This document shows positions 7,536-16,129 of a stretch of DNA of 64,000 bases, piece after piece; the stretch's first letter is position 1; every line of letters starts with the position of its first letter. The notes beneath the pieces are model-generated. The model searched no databases. It was not told the DNA's origin and saw only the letters and a list, made by a program, of their open reading frames with translations. Both the position numbers and the translations under genes were made by a program. The stretch is from Leptotrichia sp. HSP-342 (GTDB lineage Bacteria; Fusobacteriota; Fusobacteriia; Fusobacteriales; Leptotrichiaceae): assembly GCF_041199995.1 (NCBI RefSeq), contig NZ_CP165646.1, positions 124,001 to 188,000 on the forward strand, read 5' to 3'.

Positions 7536-9191
7536 ATGGAAATATTAATATCGGTATTAATCGTAGTTATTGGAATTGTAATTTTGATAATAATGAATTT
7601 TAGAAATCGTAAAAAAATGGATGAATTTGATGACTTTTCGAGAGAAATGCAGGAAAGGGAAAAAAGAAAAAGAAAAGTTCGTGAAATTGAAAAATATGAA
7701 GCTGAAGAAAGAGCGAGTTTTAGCGAAAGTGCTTATGATGAAAATAGAATTTCTTCGGAAAGTGTGCCTAAACAAAATGGAGAAAAAGCGAATATAGATA
7801 AATTTGGCGTGAAGATAGTTTCGTTGGATGATATTGTTACAGAAGATTATGGGAAAGATTTTATAGAATATGACAAAAAGGAAAGCGAGGAATATCAAGA
7901 AAATATTAGAACAGCGAATATATTTATAATGTCAGGATTTTTTGGAGAAGCAAGGGATAGAATAGTTGAATCCTTGAAATTCAGCCAAAGAGCAAATTAC
8001 GAGCTTGGAAAGTATTACTATTATTGCGAGAAAGATAACCAAAGCGCTGTAAACGCATTAAATTTGGCATACAATTCAGGAATAAAGGAGGCTATGTATT
8101 ACATAGGGATAATTGAAGAAGAATCGGGAAATTATGAAATTGCAAAAGGCTGGTATGTGGCAGGTGCGGAAAATGGCGAGATTAATTCAATAATTAGGCT
8201 AGGAAAAATTGCTGAAGAAGAGAAGGATTATGAAGAAGCAGAAAGTATTTATCTAAAAATTGCTGATACAAAAAATGCTGAATTAATATACAATCTTGTA
8301 AGAATTTACTTTAAGCAGAATAAAAGAGAAAAAATACTAAAATGGCAGGAAAAATTGTTAAATGAAAAGCAAATTATGGGATTGAATTCTGAAATAATAA
8401 AGAATATTGAATTTATGCTCGGAAATGAAAAAGACAGAAAATACGTGGAACTGATTAATCAGGGAAATGAACTTTTTGAAAAGAGAGATAAGGGAAATGC
8501 TCAAAAACTGTTTCTTGAAGCGACACAATATAATGAAAGAGGATATTTGTCGCTTGCAAAATCATATTATGTTGCAGGCGATGGAGAAAAAGCCAAAGAT
8601 ATGTATCAAAAGGCTTATTCTTTAGGAGTGGAAGAGGCAGCTTATGAACTGGGGAAATATTTTGATATAGTTGAAGAAAATGAGAAAGAAGCTGAAAAAT
8701 GGTATAAAATTGGGCAGGAAATGGGAGATGTAAAATCTATTTATAAACTTAGGATACTTTATGAATGCAGTAAGGAATTTGGAAAAAGTGAAGAGGAAGC
8801 ATACAAACTATATGAAAAAGCCGCTAATATGAAATATGCCCCTGCAATTAGTGATATGATATATTACAATAATAGACATGAAAATGGGAACAAATCAAAG
8901 GAATGGGCATTTAAAGTATTAAATGAAACAGGATTGATTGAACTTGGGAGAGAAGCAATAAGAGATGCACAGGATTTTCTGGAAGAAATGGGGGAATATA
9001 CGGGTGATAAAATTTCAGAAAAAAATTATGAAATTGAATACGATAACGATTTGATATATTTTATAGAAAAAAATTCTAAAGGCAGAAATATAAAGGAAGA
9101 AACTTATGAAAGAAAAAAATCAAATTTCTGGATGATATTTGGAATTATAATTTTTATACTGCGGCTGATTATAAAATGTTCGGAGTATTAA
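7536..9191 (+). CDS. Sel1/TPR repeat protein with membrane segments at both ends
   Basis: The 551-residue protein starts with a hydrophobic segment (residues 2-22) and ends with another (about 529-546, FWMIFGIIIFILRLII). Between them is a charged linker (23-110) and a series of helical hairpin repeats of about 34-36 residues from 120 to 480. Examples are LNLAYNSGIKEAMYYIGIIEE and MYQKAYSLGVEEAAYELGKYF, in which an Ala-Gly-Leu pattern typical of Sel1-like repeats is clear. Such repeats are protein-binding scaffolds. The topology would place the repeat array on one side of the membrane, held at both ends. No catalytic motif is visible. The 160 bases before it contain no other gene. Confidence 0.82.
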   Translation: MEILISVLIVVIGIVILIIMNFRNRKKMDEFDDFSREMQEREKRKRKVREIEKYEAEERASFSESAYDENRISSESVPKQNGEKANIDKFGVKIVSLDDIVTEDYGKDFIEYDKKESEEYQENIRTANIFIMSGFFGEARDRIVESLKFSQRANYELGKYYYYCEKDNQSAVNALNLAYNSGIKEAMYYIGIIEEESGNYEIAKGWYVAGAENGEINSIIRLGKIAEEEKDYEEAESIYLKIADTKNAELIYNLVRIYFKQNKREKILKWQEKLLNEKQIMGLNSEIIKNIEFMLGNEKDRKYVELINQGNELFEKRDKGNAQKLFLEATQYNERGYLSLAKSYYVAGDGEKAKDMYQKAYSLGVEEAAYELGKYFDIVEENEKEAEKWYKIGQEMGDVKSIYKLRILYECSKEFGKSEEEAYKLYEKAANMKYAPAISDMIYYNNRHENGNKSKEWAFKVLNETGLIELGREAIRDAQDFLEEMGEYTGDKISEKNYEIEYDNDLIYFIEKNSKGRNIKEETYERKKSNFWMIFGIIIFILRLIIKCSEY

Positions 9192-9232
9192 TTATGAAAA
9201 ATAAATTTTTATACAAAAAAAGCTAGTAAATC

Positions 9233-9784
9233 CTAACTTTTCATCAAATTATTTTTCTTATTAAAAACTTTCTCCCCCAAAAATCCTGCAAACAATCCAA
9301 TAAGCAATCCAGCCAAAACATCACTTGGAAAATGTACAGTTAAGTATAGCCTTGAAAAGGCAATAATAATGCTCGTTATCAGTACAGCTGGAAAATATTT
9401 TTTTAAATGTTTGTAAAAAACATATACCATTGTAAAAGATGCAGAGGTATGTCCTGAAGGAAATGAAAAATCCTTTGGGGCTTTGATTAAAAGAATAATG
9501 TCAGATATTTCTGTAAAGGGTCTTGCTCTATGTGTAAGGTTTTTCAAAATGACATTTACAATAATTGCATTTATAATCAATGAAATTATGGCTAAATATC
9601 CGATTTTTCGATATTTTTTGCTAGAGAGCAGAAATAATGTTATTGCAATCCATACTAATCCGTGATTTCCTAAGTTGGTAAAAAATATTAGTATGTTGCT
9701 TAGGAGTTTGGAATTTAAGCTGTGTTGAAAATTGTAAAATTGTTTAATAATAAAAATATCAATATTTTGTATAAAGTTTAACAT
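9233..9784 (-). CDS. PAP2-superfamily membrane phosphatase (undecaprenyl-diphosphatase-like)
   Basis: This 183-residue polytopic membrane protein carries all three PAP2 motifs: K81-x6-R88-P89 (KNLTHRARP), PSGH at 109-112, and SR145-x5-H151-x3-D155 (SRLYLTVHFPSD). His112 and His151 are the expected catalytic pair. Small bacterial members such as BcrC dephosphorylate undecaprenyl pyrophosphate in cell-wall lipid recycling; others act on phosphatidylglycerophosphate or lipid A. The exact lipid cannot be read from the sequence. The ATG follows an AGGAG site at 9788-9792 on the minus strand. It is a single gene, divergent from the small exported protein to its right. Confidence 0.88.
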   Translation of the reverse strand: MLNFIQNIDIFIIKQFYNFQHSLNSKLLSNILIFFTNLGNHGLVWIAITLFLLSSKKYRKIGYLAIISLIINAIIVNVILKNLTHRARPFTEISDIILLIKAPKDFSFPSGHTSASFTMVYVFYKHLKKYFPAVLITSIIIAFSRLYLTVHFPSDVLAGLLIGLFAGFLGEKVFNKKNNLMKS

Positions 9785-9851
9785 TTTTTCTCCTAAATAA
9801 TTTATTTTACAGATATTATATATTAAAAAGCTTGAAAAATAAAGTAGGAAT

Positions 9852-9883
9852 TATACTCAATCCGCTTAAAAACGGAAATAAAT
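9852..9883. repeat. Short intergenic repeat, copy 1
   Basis: This stretch begins TATACTCAATCCGCTTAAAA and continues ACGG...AATAAAT. It is nearly the same as 30971-31003, apart from a few substitutions and two one-base gaps. The centre is a partial dyad (CCG/CGG). Two diverged copies in unrelated intergenic regions suggest a small dispersed repeat family. Confidence 0.5.
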
Positions 9884-9981
9884 ATATAAAAGTAATTAAT
9901 TTTTATAAATACAGTCTGACTTTCTACTTTTGTTTTATACTAAAATTACTATATTTTTTTAATAAGAAAGAAGGTATTGAA

Positions 9982-10623
9982 ATGAAAAAAATAAATTTAA
10001 TAATTTGGCTAATAAATTTTGGAATTGTGATTATTTCAAACGCTGCAACAAATAGCAAAAAAGGCTGTTATATTCCGAAGGGTGAACTGACTTGCGTAAC
10101 AGATATAACAACTGAAACTGGAAAGAAAAAATTAAATGAGATGAAAAAACAAAAATCAGAACTTTTTGAAAAATCGCAAGAAAGTTTGAAAAATGGGAGA
10201 TTTGGAAATAAAACTGTAGGATTTATTGATTTTCCGAGAGGATGGAAAATGTTTGTAGACGCAGATTCGGGTAAAACAACTATGCAAATAACAAGAGATG
10301 GATTTGATATTTACACTCTTGATATAATTTATTTAAATAATAAAAATAATAATTTGATAGATTTAGTAGATGAAGTGGCAAAAAACCAATATAATGGACT
10401 TTTGAATGCTGGGCATACAAGAGATAATCTTGAAATGAGAAGTATTATAATAAATGGGTATAAAGGTAAACAGGTAAAAGTTAAAAGAATTTCTGGAAAG
10501 AGCTGGATAAGTAACTATATTGAATATAATGGAAAGATTTATTTAATAAGTGTTGAAGGCTCGCCTCAAAATGTAAATGAAATGCAAAAAAACGTTGAAA
10601 GAAGCTGGAATCCCTTGAAATAA
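9982..10623 (+). CDS. Exported protein, unknown function
   Basis: The 213-residue product has an N-terminal signal-like segment (KKINLIIWLINFGIVIISNAA, 2-22), so it is probably secreted or periplasmic. Two Cys (CYIPKGELTC) follow soon after cleavage and could form a disulphide. A Lys/Glu helix (45-65) precedes a beta-rich domain with FIDFPRGWKMF, then alternating strands and a final WNP. That arrangement recalls PsbP/DcrB-like folds, but I am not sure. I chose ATG 9982, preceded by AGAAAGAAGG; an open frame extends further up but has no start with a site. A hairpin terminator follows at 10641-10689. Confidence 0.7.
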   Translation: MKKINLIIWLINFGIVIISNAATNSKKGCYIPKGELTCVTDITTETGKKKLNEMKKQKSELFEKSQESLKNGRFGNKTVGFIDFPRGWKMFVDADSGKTTMQITRDGFDIYTLDIIYLNNKNNNLIDLVDEVAKNQYNGLLNAGHTRDNLEMRSIIINGYKGKQVKVKRISGKSWISNYIEYNGKIYLISVEGSPQNVNEMQKNVERSWNPLK

Positions 10624-10640
10624 TAGAGAATATAAAAAAA

Positions 10641-10689
10641 CAGTCAAGCGAAGAATTCTGAATAAAATCTTGTTTGACTGTATTTTTTT
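10641..10689. terminator. Bidirectional terminator between convergent genes
   Basis: CAGTCAA (10641-10647) pairs with TTGACTG (10674-10680). A T run follows on the plus strand and a seven-base A run precedes it, so it can end both the plus-strand gene and cstA on the minus strand. Confidence 0.75.
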
Positions 10690-10703
10690 GTTTATTTAAT
10701 TAT

Positions 10704-12179
10704 TTATTTTGCAATGTGTAAATGTCCAGCGTGATGAGATTTTCCATGCAAATGATGTTTATAGTTAAATAATAATGCTGTACAGATGATTGTAACTATG
10801 CTTGCAATTAAAATACCATAAAATTCAATAGTGTGAACAGGCACATTCTTGAAAAATCTTACAAATCCTTCTGGAGCGATTATTATGTAAGTTGTAACAA
10901 CCATTGTCATAAACATTGAAGGAATTAATGCGAATAAGAAAGGTTTTTCTTTCTTAACAAGCCATACTGTTGCAGTCCATAATGAAACTGCCGCCAAAGT
11001 TTGATTTGCCCATGCGAAGTATCTCCAGATAATGTTAAAATCAATAGTTGTTAAATAAATACCGACAACAAATAAAGGAATTGCGATTAAAAATCTATTT
11101 TTTATTGGAGCTTGTTTAATTTTGAAAATATCAGCAATAATTAATCTTGAACCTCTGAAGGCAGTATCTCCTGACGTAATTGGGCAGGCAACAACACCAA
11201 GCACAGCCAGAAATGCTCCAAATACACCAAGTAATTGAACGGATGCCTTATTTACAACAACTGCAGGAGTTCCAGCAGCAGCAAGTTCTTTAATTCCACC
11301 AAATACTGTCATTGCAGCAGCAGCCCAAACTAATGCAACGACACCTTCTGCAATCATGGCACCATAAAATACTTTTCTTCCTTCAGTTTCGTTTTTTATA
11401 CAACGTGCAACCATTGGAGACTGAGTAGCATGGAAACCGCTTACAGCACCGCAGGCAATTGAGATAAATAAGTAAGGGAACATTGATACTCCTTTAGGAT
11501 GCGGATTTCCTTTAAAAATTTCAGTAATTTCAGGAATTGCAAAAGCACCTGTAAATTGTCCATAAATTAACATTCCTCCAATACCAATCGCCATAAATAG
11601 CAACGCAAAACCAAAAATTGGATAAATTTTGGCAATGATTTTATCAAGCGGAAGAATTGTAGCCAAGATATAATAAGCAATGATAACGATTGTAAAAGTC
11701 ATGGCACTCACACCTGGAATCAGATTGTGAAGGATATCAGCAGGTGATTTTATAAACACTACTCCAACTAAAAGAAGTAAAACAATTGAGAAAACTCTCA
11801 TAATCTGCTGCATTACGACACCTAAATTTTGTCCCACAAGTTCACCAATACTGCTCCCCTTATCCCTAAGTGAAAGCATACCAATCAAGAAATCATGGAC
11901 AGCCCCTCCAAATATGCATCCAAAGACAATCCACAAAAATGCGGCTGGACCCCATAAAGCCCCTGCAATAGCTCCAAATATAGGACCTGTTCCGGCAATA
12001 TTCAGAAATTGAATCAAAAATGCTTTTGGAGTGCTAACTTCCACATAGTCCACACCATCGTAATATTCGATTGAAGGTGGCATTCTGTCAGGTTCTATTC
12101 CGAAAACTTTTTCTACAAATTTACTGTAAAATGCATAACCTAAAATAAGTGCGACAATCGCTAAAATGAAAGAAATCAT
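10704..12179 (-). CDS. cstA: CstA-family carbon starvation protein (peptide/pyruvate transporter)
   Basis: This 491-residue protein with about a dozen membrane segments is a CstA-family carrier. Recognisable stretches are IEYYDGVDYVEVSTPKAFLIQFLNIAGTGPIFGAIAGALWGPAAFLW near residues 37-83, HDFLIGMLSLRDKGSSIGELVG near 95-116, and ACPITSGDTAFRGSRLIIAD near 333. CstA and its relative BtsT import peptides or pyruvate when carbon is short. This is the shorter form of the family; the E. coli proteins are about 700 residues. The C-terminal tail (KHHLHGKSHHAGHLHIAK) is His-rich, which could bind metal. The ATG has AGGAGG upstream. It is a single-gene unit. Confidence 0.9.
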   Translation of the reverse strand: MISFILAIVALILGYAFYSKFVEKVFGIEPDRMPPSIEYYDGVDYVEVSTPKAFLIQFLNIAGTGPIFGAIAGALWGPAAFLWIVFGCIFGGAVHDFLIGMLSLRDKGSSIGELVGQNLGVVMQQIMRVFSIVLLLLVGVVFIKSPADILHNLIPGVSAMTFTIVIIAYYILATILPLDKIIAKIYPIFGFALLFMAIGIGGMLIYGQFTGAFAIPEITEIFKGNPHPKGVSMFPYLFISIACGAVSGFHATQSPMVARCIKNETEGRKVFYGAMIAEGVVALVWAAAAMTVFGGIKELAAAGTPAVVVNKASVQLLGVFGAFLAVLGVVACPITSGDTAFRGSRLIIADIFKIKQAPIKNRFLIAIPLFVVGIYLTTIDFNIIWRYFAWANQTLAAVSLWTATVWLVKKEKPFLFALIPSMFMTMVVTTYIIIAPEGFVRFFKNVPVHTIEFYGILIASIVTIICTALLFNYKHHLHGKSHHAGHLHIAK

Positions 12180-12251
12180 AATAAAAACCTCCTATAATTT
12201 TAAATATTCATTTATTTATCATATAAAAATTTTTAAAATTATTCTACTAAT

Positions 12252-12279
12252 ATAATAGCCTGATTTTGCAAAAAAACAA
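12252..12279 (-). promoter_or_regulatory. Possible cstA promoter
   Basis: On the minus strand TTGTTT (12274-12279) and TATTAT (12252-12257) are separated by 16 bases, about 70 bases before the cstA start. The -35 is weak. I see no CRP-like site. Confidence 0.4.
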
Positions 12280-12320
12280 GTATATTTTTAAAAAAATTAA
12301 CATAAATTTAAAAAAAGTTG

Positions 12321-12349
12321 TTGTCAATTTTATTGTTATGTGGTAGACT
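12321..12349 (+). promoter_or_regulatory. Promoter of the amidase gene
   Basis: TTGTCA (12321-12326), 17 bases, then TAGACT (12344-12349). The start codon is about 100 bases further on. Confidence 0.5.
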
Positions 12350-12449
12350 AAAATAATGGAGAACTTTAAAAGTAAAATTAAAAAGGAGAGTTAGAGGTTA
12401 GACATAAATATACTGATATTTTAGATTTTAAATTTTAGGAGGAAAAATA

Positions 12450-13163
12450 ATGAAAAAAGGAATGAAAAAAATATTGTGTTTGGCAATAACAGGATTGATG
12501 ATGGCATTTCCATTGAATGCAGCTGAAAAAGGCAATGAGTTAATCTGTATTGATCCAGGGCATCAACTTAAGGGAAACTCAGGACTTGAAGAAATTGGGC
12601 CTGGTTCGACTAAGAAAAAGCCCAAAGTATCATCTGGAACAAGAGGAGTGGCAACTAAAAAATATGAATACCAGCTTACACTTGAAGTTGGGCTAAAATT
12701 AAGAGATGCATTACAAAATAAAGGGTATAAAGTGTTCATGGTACGAGAGACACATGATGTGAACATTAGCAATAAAGAACGTGCAATCAAGACAAATAAC
12801 GCAGGATGCTCATTATACATAAGACTTCATGCTGACGGAATTAATAATTCCTCAACACAAGGGGCTTCGGTACTAACATCTTCATCAAAAAATCCGTACA
12901 CAAAAAGTGTTCAAAAATCAAGTGACAAATTCTCACGTGACATATTATCAGAATATGTAAAGGCAACAGGGGCTAAAAATCGTGGAGTTTCATACAGAGA
13001 TGACTTGACAGGAACAAACTGGTCAAAAGTTACAAATACCTTGATTGAATTTGGATTTATGTCAAATCCAGAAGAAGACAGAAAAATGTCAACGCCAGAA
13101 TATCAGGAAAAGATGGTAATGGGAATGGTAAATGGTATTGAAAAATATTTAAGAGAAAAATAA
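12450..13163 (+). CDS. Secreted N-acetylmuramoyl-L-alanine amidase (Amidase_3)
   Basis: The enzyme cuts the bond between muramic acid and the stem peptide in peptidoglycan, for daughter-cell separation or wall turnover. Residues 1-25 are a signal peptide (ending FPLNAA). The zinc amidase domain follows directly: ICIDPGHQ with His38, KKYEYQLTLEVG with the second ligand Glu, RLHADG with the third ligand His, and LIEFGFMSNPEED with the catalytic Glu. It is only 237 residues long and has no SH3, LysM or AMIN targeting domain, so it is a bare catalytic domain. AGGAGG at 12438-12443 fixes the start. A terminator follows, so it is a single gene. Confidence 0.92.
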   Translation: MKKGMKKILCLAITGLMMAFPLNAAEKGNELICIDPGHQLKGNSGLEEIGPGSTKKKPKVSSGTRGVATKKYEYQLTLEVGLKLRDALQNKGYKVFMVRETHDVNISNKERAIKTNNAGCSLYIRLHADGINNSSTQGASVLTSSSKNPYTKSVQKSSDKFSRDILSEYVKATGAKNRGVSYRDDLTGTNWSKVTNTLIEFGFMSNPEEDRKMSTPEYQEKMVMGMVNGIEKYLREK

Positions 13164-13174
13164 TTTAAAATTTT

Positions 13175-13220
13175 AAATAAAGTGCTTTGAAGAAATTTGG
13201 ATAGGTGCTTTATTTTTTTT
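13175..13220 (+). terminator. Terminator after the amidase
   Basis: AAATAAAG (13175-13182) pairs with CTTTATTT (13208-13215), and the T run continues to 13220. Confidence 0.6.
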
Positions 13221-13222
13221 AA

Positions 13223-13251
13223 TTGAAAAGGATAAATTTATATTGTATAAT
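13223..13251 (+). promoter_or_regulatory. Promoter of the AlbA-domain regulator
   Basis: TTGAAA (13223-13228), 17 bases, TATAAT (13246-13251). It begins three bases after the T run of the previous terminator. Confidence 0.7.
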
Positions 13252-13286
13252 AGAACAAAAATAAAAAATTAAAGGAGGGACTTCAG

Positions 13287-14750
13287 ATGTTAATTGAGGA
13301 AATATTGAAAGGGGAAAGCGAAAAGATTGAATTTAAGGAAAATGCTAAAACTAATACCTATATAAAAACAGTTGTAGCATTTGCAAATGGAAATGGTGGA
13401 AAAATAGTTTTTGGAGTAAAAGATAATAAAGAAATTGTTGGAGTTGAAAATGAGTTTGAAGTTATGGATGGAATAATTAACGCGATATCAGATAACTGTT
13501 ATCCAATGATTGTGCCAGATATAAGTTTGCATACACTTAAAAATAAGATAGTTATTCTTGTGGAAATTGAAGGAGGTAAGAAAAAACCCTATTATTTGAA
13601 GTCAAAAGGCATGCAGAAAGGAACTTATATTAGAAGTGGCGCTACAACTAGAATTATCGAAGAAGATTATGTTTTGAAGGAATTAGTTTTAGAAGGGGAA
13701 AATAAATATTTTGATCAGCAAGTTTGCCATGGAGAAAGTGTTAGCGATGAAGAAATTGAAAAGTTTTGTGAATGGCTGGAGAAATTGGCAAGGAAAAATT
13801 CTGAAAATGATACAGAAATAAGAAAAATTACTAGAAATACTTTGTTAAGCTGGAAAGTTCTAGAAGAAAAAAATGGCAGAATTTTTCCGACAAATGCCTA
13901 TATTTTATTATCTGGTAAGGAAAATTGGGAAGTTTCACGAAAGATACAATGTGGTGTGTTTAAAGGAGAAACTAGAAGCATATTTGTTGATAAAAAGGAA
14001 TTTGAAGGCTCAATTATTATGCAACTGGAAAAAGCGTATCAATATGTGCTTGAAAAAATAAATTTGGGTTCAGATATTATTGGAATTTACAGAGTTGATA
14101 AATATGAAATCCCGCCTAAATCAATAAGAGAGGTAATTGCAAATGCTGTAATTCATCGAAGCTATCTTGAGCCAAACGATATTCAAGTTGCACTTTATGA
14201 TAACAGGTTAGAAATTACTTCACCAGGAATGCTGCTTTCAGGGGTAAATGTAAAAAGAATGAAAGAGGGGTATTCCAAACTTCGTAACCGTGCAATCGCC
14301 TCAGTTTTTGCTTATGTAAATATTATTGAGAAATGGGGAAGCGGTATTCCTAGAATTATGAATGAAATAAGGGAATATGGATTGCAAGAGCCTGAATTTA
14401 TCATTTTTGAAAATGATTTTAGAGTTAATATTTACAGAAAAAACTATAATACTACCCAAAGTACCCAAGGTAGTACCCAAAATAGAATCAACACTACCCA
14501 AGATATTTCCAAAAAAGAAAAATTAGATGTAAAAAATCTTACAGAAACAGATAAAACTATAATAAACACAATAATAAATAATCCTGAAATGTCTCAAAAA
14601 CAGATAGCTGATAATCTAAACTGGACAGTAAATAAAGTAAAATATTACATGAAAAAATTTAAACAAAAGAATATTTTAAAGTATGAAGGAACAAGCCAGA
14701 ATGGAAAATGGGAAATTCAGGAAGAAAATTTAAAATATTTTTTAAAATAA
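13287..14750 (+). CDS. AlbA_2 (Schlafen-type) putative DNA-binding regulator
   Basis: Three parts can be seen. Residues 1-130 are an AlbA_2/Schlafen-like domain (EFKEN, VVAFANGNGGKIVFGVKD near 31-48). Residues 270-360 resemble the GHKL-type fold common in this family (EVIANAVIHRSYLEPNDIQVALYDNRLEITSPG). A Thr/Gln linker with repeated TQ pieces (about 389-405, encoded by repeated TACCCAA) leads to a C-terminal winged helix-turn-helix (about 415-480, MSQKQIADNLNWTVNKVKYYMKKF). Proteins of this COG2865 type are usually annotated as transcriptional regulators or RecG-like helicase relatives; no helicase motif is present. GGAGG at 13274-13278 precedes ATG 13287. A terminator follows closely. Confidence 0.82.
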   Translation: MLIEEILKGESEKIEFKENAKTNTYIKTVVAFANGNGGKIVFGVKDNKEIVGVENEFEVMDGIINAISDNCYPMIVPDISLHTLKNKIVILVEIEGGKKKPYYLKSKGMQKGTYIRSGATTRIIEEDYVLKELVLEGENKYFDQQVCHGESVSDEEIEKFCEWLEKLARKNSENDTEIRKITRNTLLSWKVLEEKNGRIFPTNAYILLSGKENWEVSRKIQCGVFKGETRSIFVDKKEFEGSIIMQLEKAYQYVLEKINLGSDIIGIYRVDKYEIPPKSIREVIANAVIHRSYLEPNDIQVALYDNRLEITSPGMLLSGVNVKRMKEGYSKLRNRAIASVFAYVNIIEKWGSGIPRIMNEIREYGLQEPEFIIFENDFRVNIYRKNYNTTQSTQGSTQNRINTTQDISKKEKLDVKNLTETDKTIINTIINNPEMSQKQIADNLNWTVNKVKYYMKKFKQKNILKYEGTSQNGKWEIQEENLKYFLK

Positions 14751-14789
14751 AAACTTCTTTGAAAAATTATTGAATAAAAAATCTTTTAT

Positions 14790-14811
14790 AGCCCTTGACA
14801 AAAGGGCTTTT
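14790..14811 (+). terminator. Terminator after the AlbA-domain gene
   Basis: AGCCCTT (14790-14796) pairs with AAGGGCT (14802-14808) around the loop GACAA, followed by TTT. The -35 box of the next operon sits in this hairpin. Confidence 0.75.
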
Positions 14812-14823
14812 ATAGTATAAAAT
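14795..14823 (+). promoter_or_regulatory. str operon promoter nested in a terminator
   Basis: TTGACA (14795-14800) is a perfect -35 and lies in the loop region of the terminator hairpin. After 17 bases comes TAAAAT (14818-14823). It would drive rpsL-rpsG-fusA-tuf. Confidence 0.65.
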
Positions 14824-15101
14824 AATTAGGTTAGAACTCATAACTAAATTTTAAAAAATATATTATTTATAAAATAATATGTTTTGAAGTGAATTTTAGA
14901 GTAAATCGACATACTTAAAATAAGTATGCAGTTATGTTTGATAAAGTGATTTGCAAGAAAAGCAAAAAAAATTAAAAACTTTGTCAAATGCAGCTTTATC
15001 AAATGTAGATTGAAGAAATGAGCTTTATAAAAAGTTTTAGTTTTGAAATATAACACGAGAATAAATATATAAATCAAAGAAATTTGAGAGGAGGAAAACA
15101 G
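14824..15101 (+). other. Long 5' leader of the str operon
   Basis: About 270 bases lie between the promoter and rpsL. I see one perfect small hairpin, CATACTT/AAGTATG (14910-14928), and no gene. The leader is long enough for translational autoregulation, as by S7 in other bacteria, but no specific binding site is recognisable. Confidence 0.45.
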
Positions 15102-15470
15102 ATGCCTACTATTAATCAATTAGTAAGATTTGGTAGAAGTACAACTGAGAAAAAGAAAAAATCACCTGCATTGAAAGGTAATCCACAAAAAAGAGGGGTT
15201 TGTGTAAGAGTATATACAACTACACCTAAAAAACCTAACTCAGCCTTAAGAAAGGTAGCAAGGGTTAAATTAGTAAATGGAATCGAAGTTACTGCTTATA
15301 TTCCAGGAATCGGACACAACTTACAAGAACATAGTATCGTTCTTTTAAGAGGAGGAAGAACAAAAGATTTGCCAGGGGTTAGATATAAAATAATCAGAGG
15401 AGCATTGGATACAGCAGGAGTTGTAAACAGAAAACAAGGTAGATCAAGATACGGAGCTAAAAAAGGGTAA
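15102..15470 (+). CDS. rpsL: 30S ribosomal protein S12
   Basis: S12 sits at the decoding centre of the small subunit and controls accuracy. The family signature [17 protein letters not shown] spans 39-55 and [13 protein letters not shown] spans 84-96. Lys43 and Lys88, the usual sites of streptomycin-resistance mutations, are both still Lys. I chose ATG 15102, preceded by GAGGAGG, rather than an in-frame ATG at 15084 that overlaps poorly with the site and would add six residues not found in the family. The 122-residue length is normal. It is the first gene of the str operon. Confidence 0.98.
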   Translation: MPTINQLVRFGRSTTEKKKKSPALKGNPQKRGVCVRVYTTTPKKPNSALRKVARVKLVNGIEVTAYIPGIGHNLQEHSIVLLRGGRTKDLPGVRYKIIRGALDTAGVVNRKQGRSRYGAKKG

Positions 15471-15502
15471 TTAAATTTTAAAAAAGTAAGGAGGACAATT
15501 AA

Positions 15503-15973
<471 letters not shown>

Positions 15974-16129
15974 TCTTATTTGTTTGAAGAAAATTATTAA
16001 ATATTCAAAAATGGTTATATTTTTACAAAATTCATTTTTTCAGAACTGGATTTATAAAAATATTGTTTCAAATTTCAAATATACTTCTTAAATAAGAAGT
16101 AGCTTACAAAAATAAGGAGGAAAATTTAA

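Noticed and set aside
14934..14975. A possible 13-residue leader peptide before rpsL (MFDKVICKKSKKN)
   Set aside because: There is no ribosome binding site, no run of control codons and no attenuator after it.
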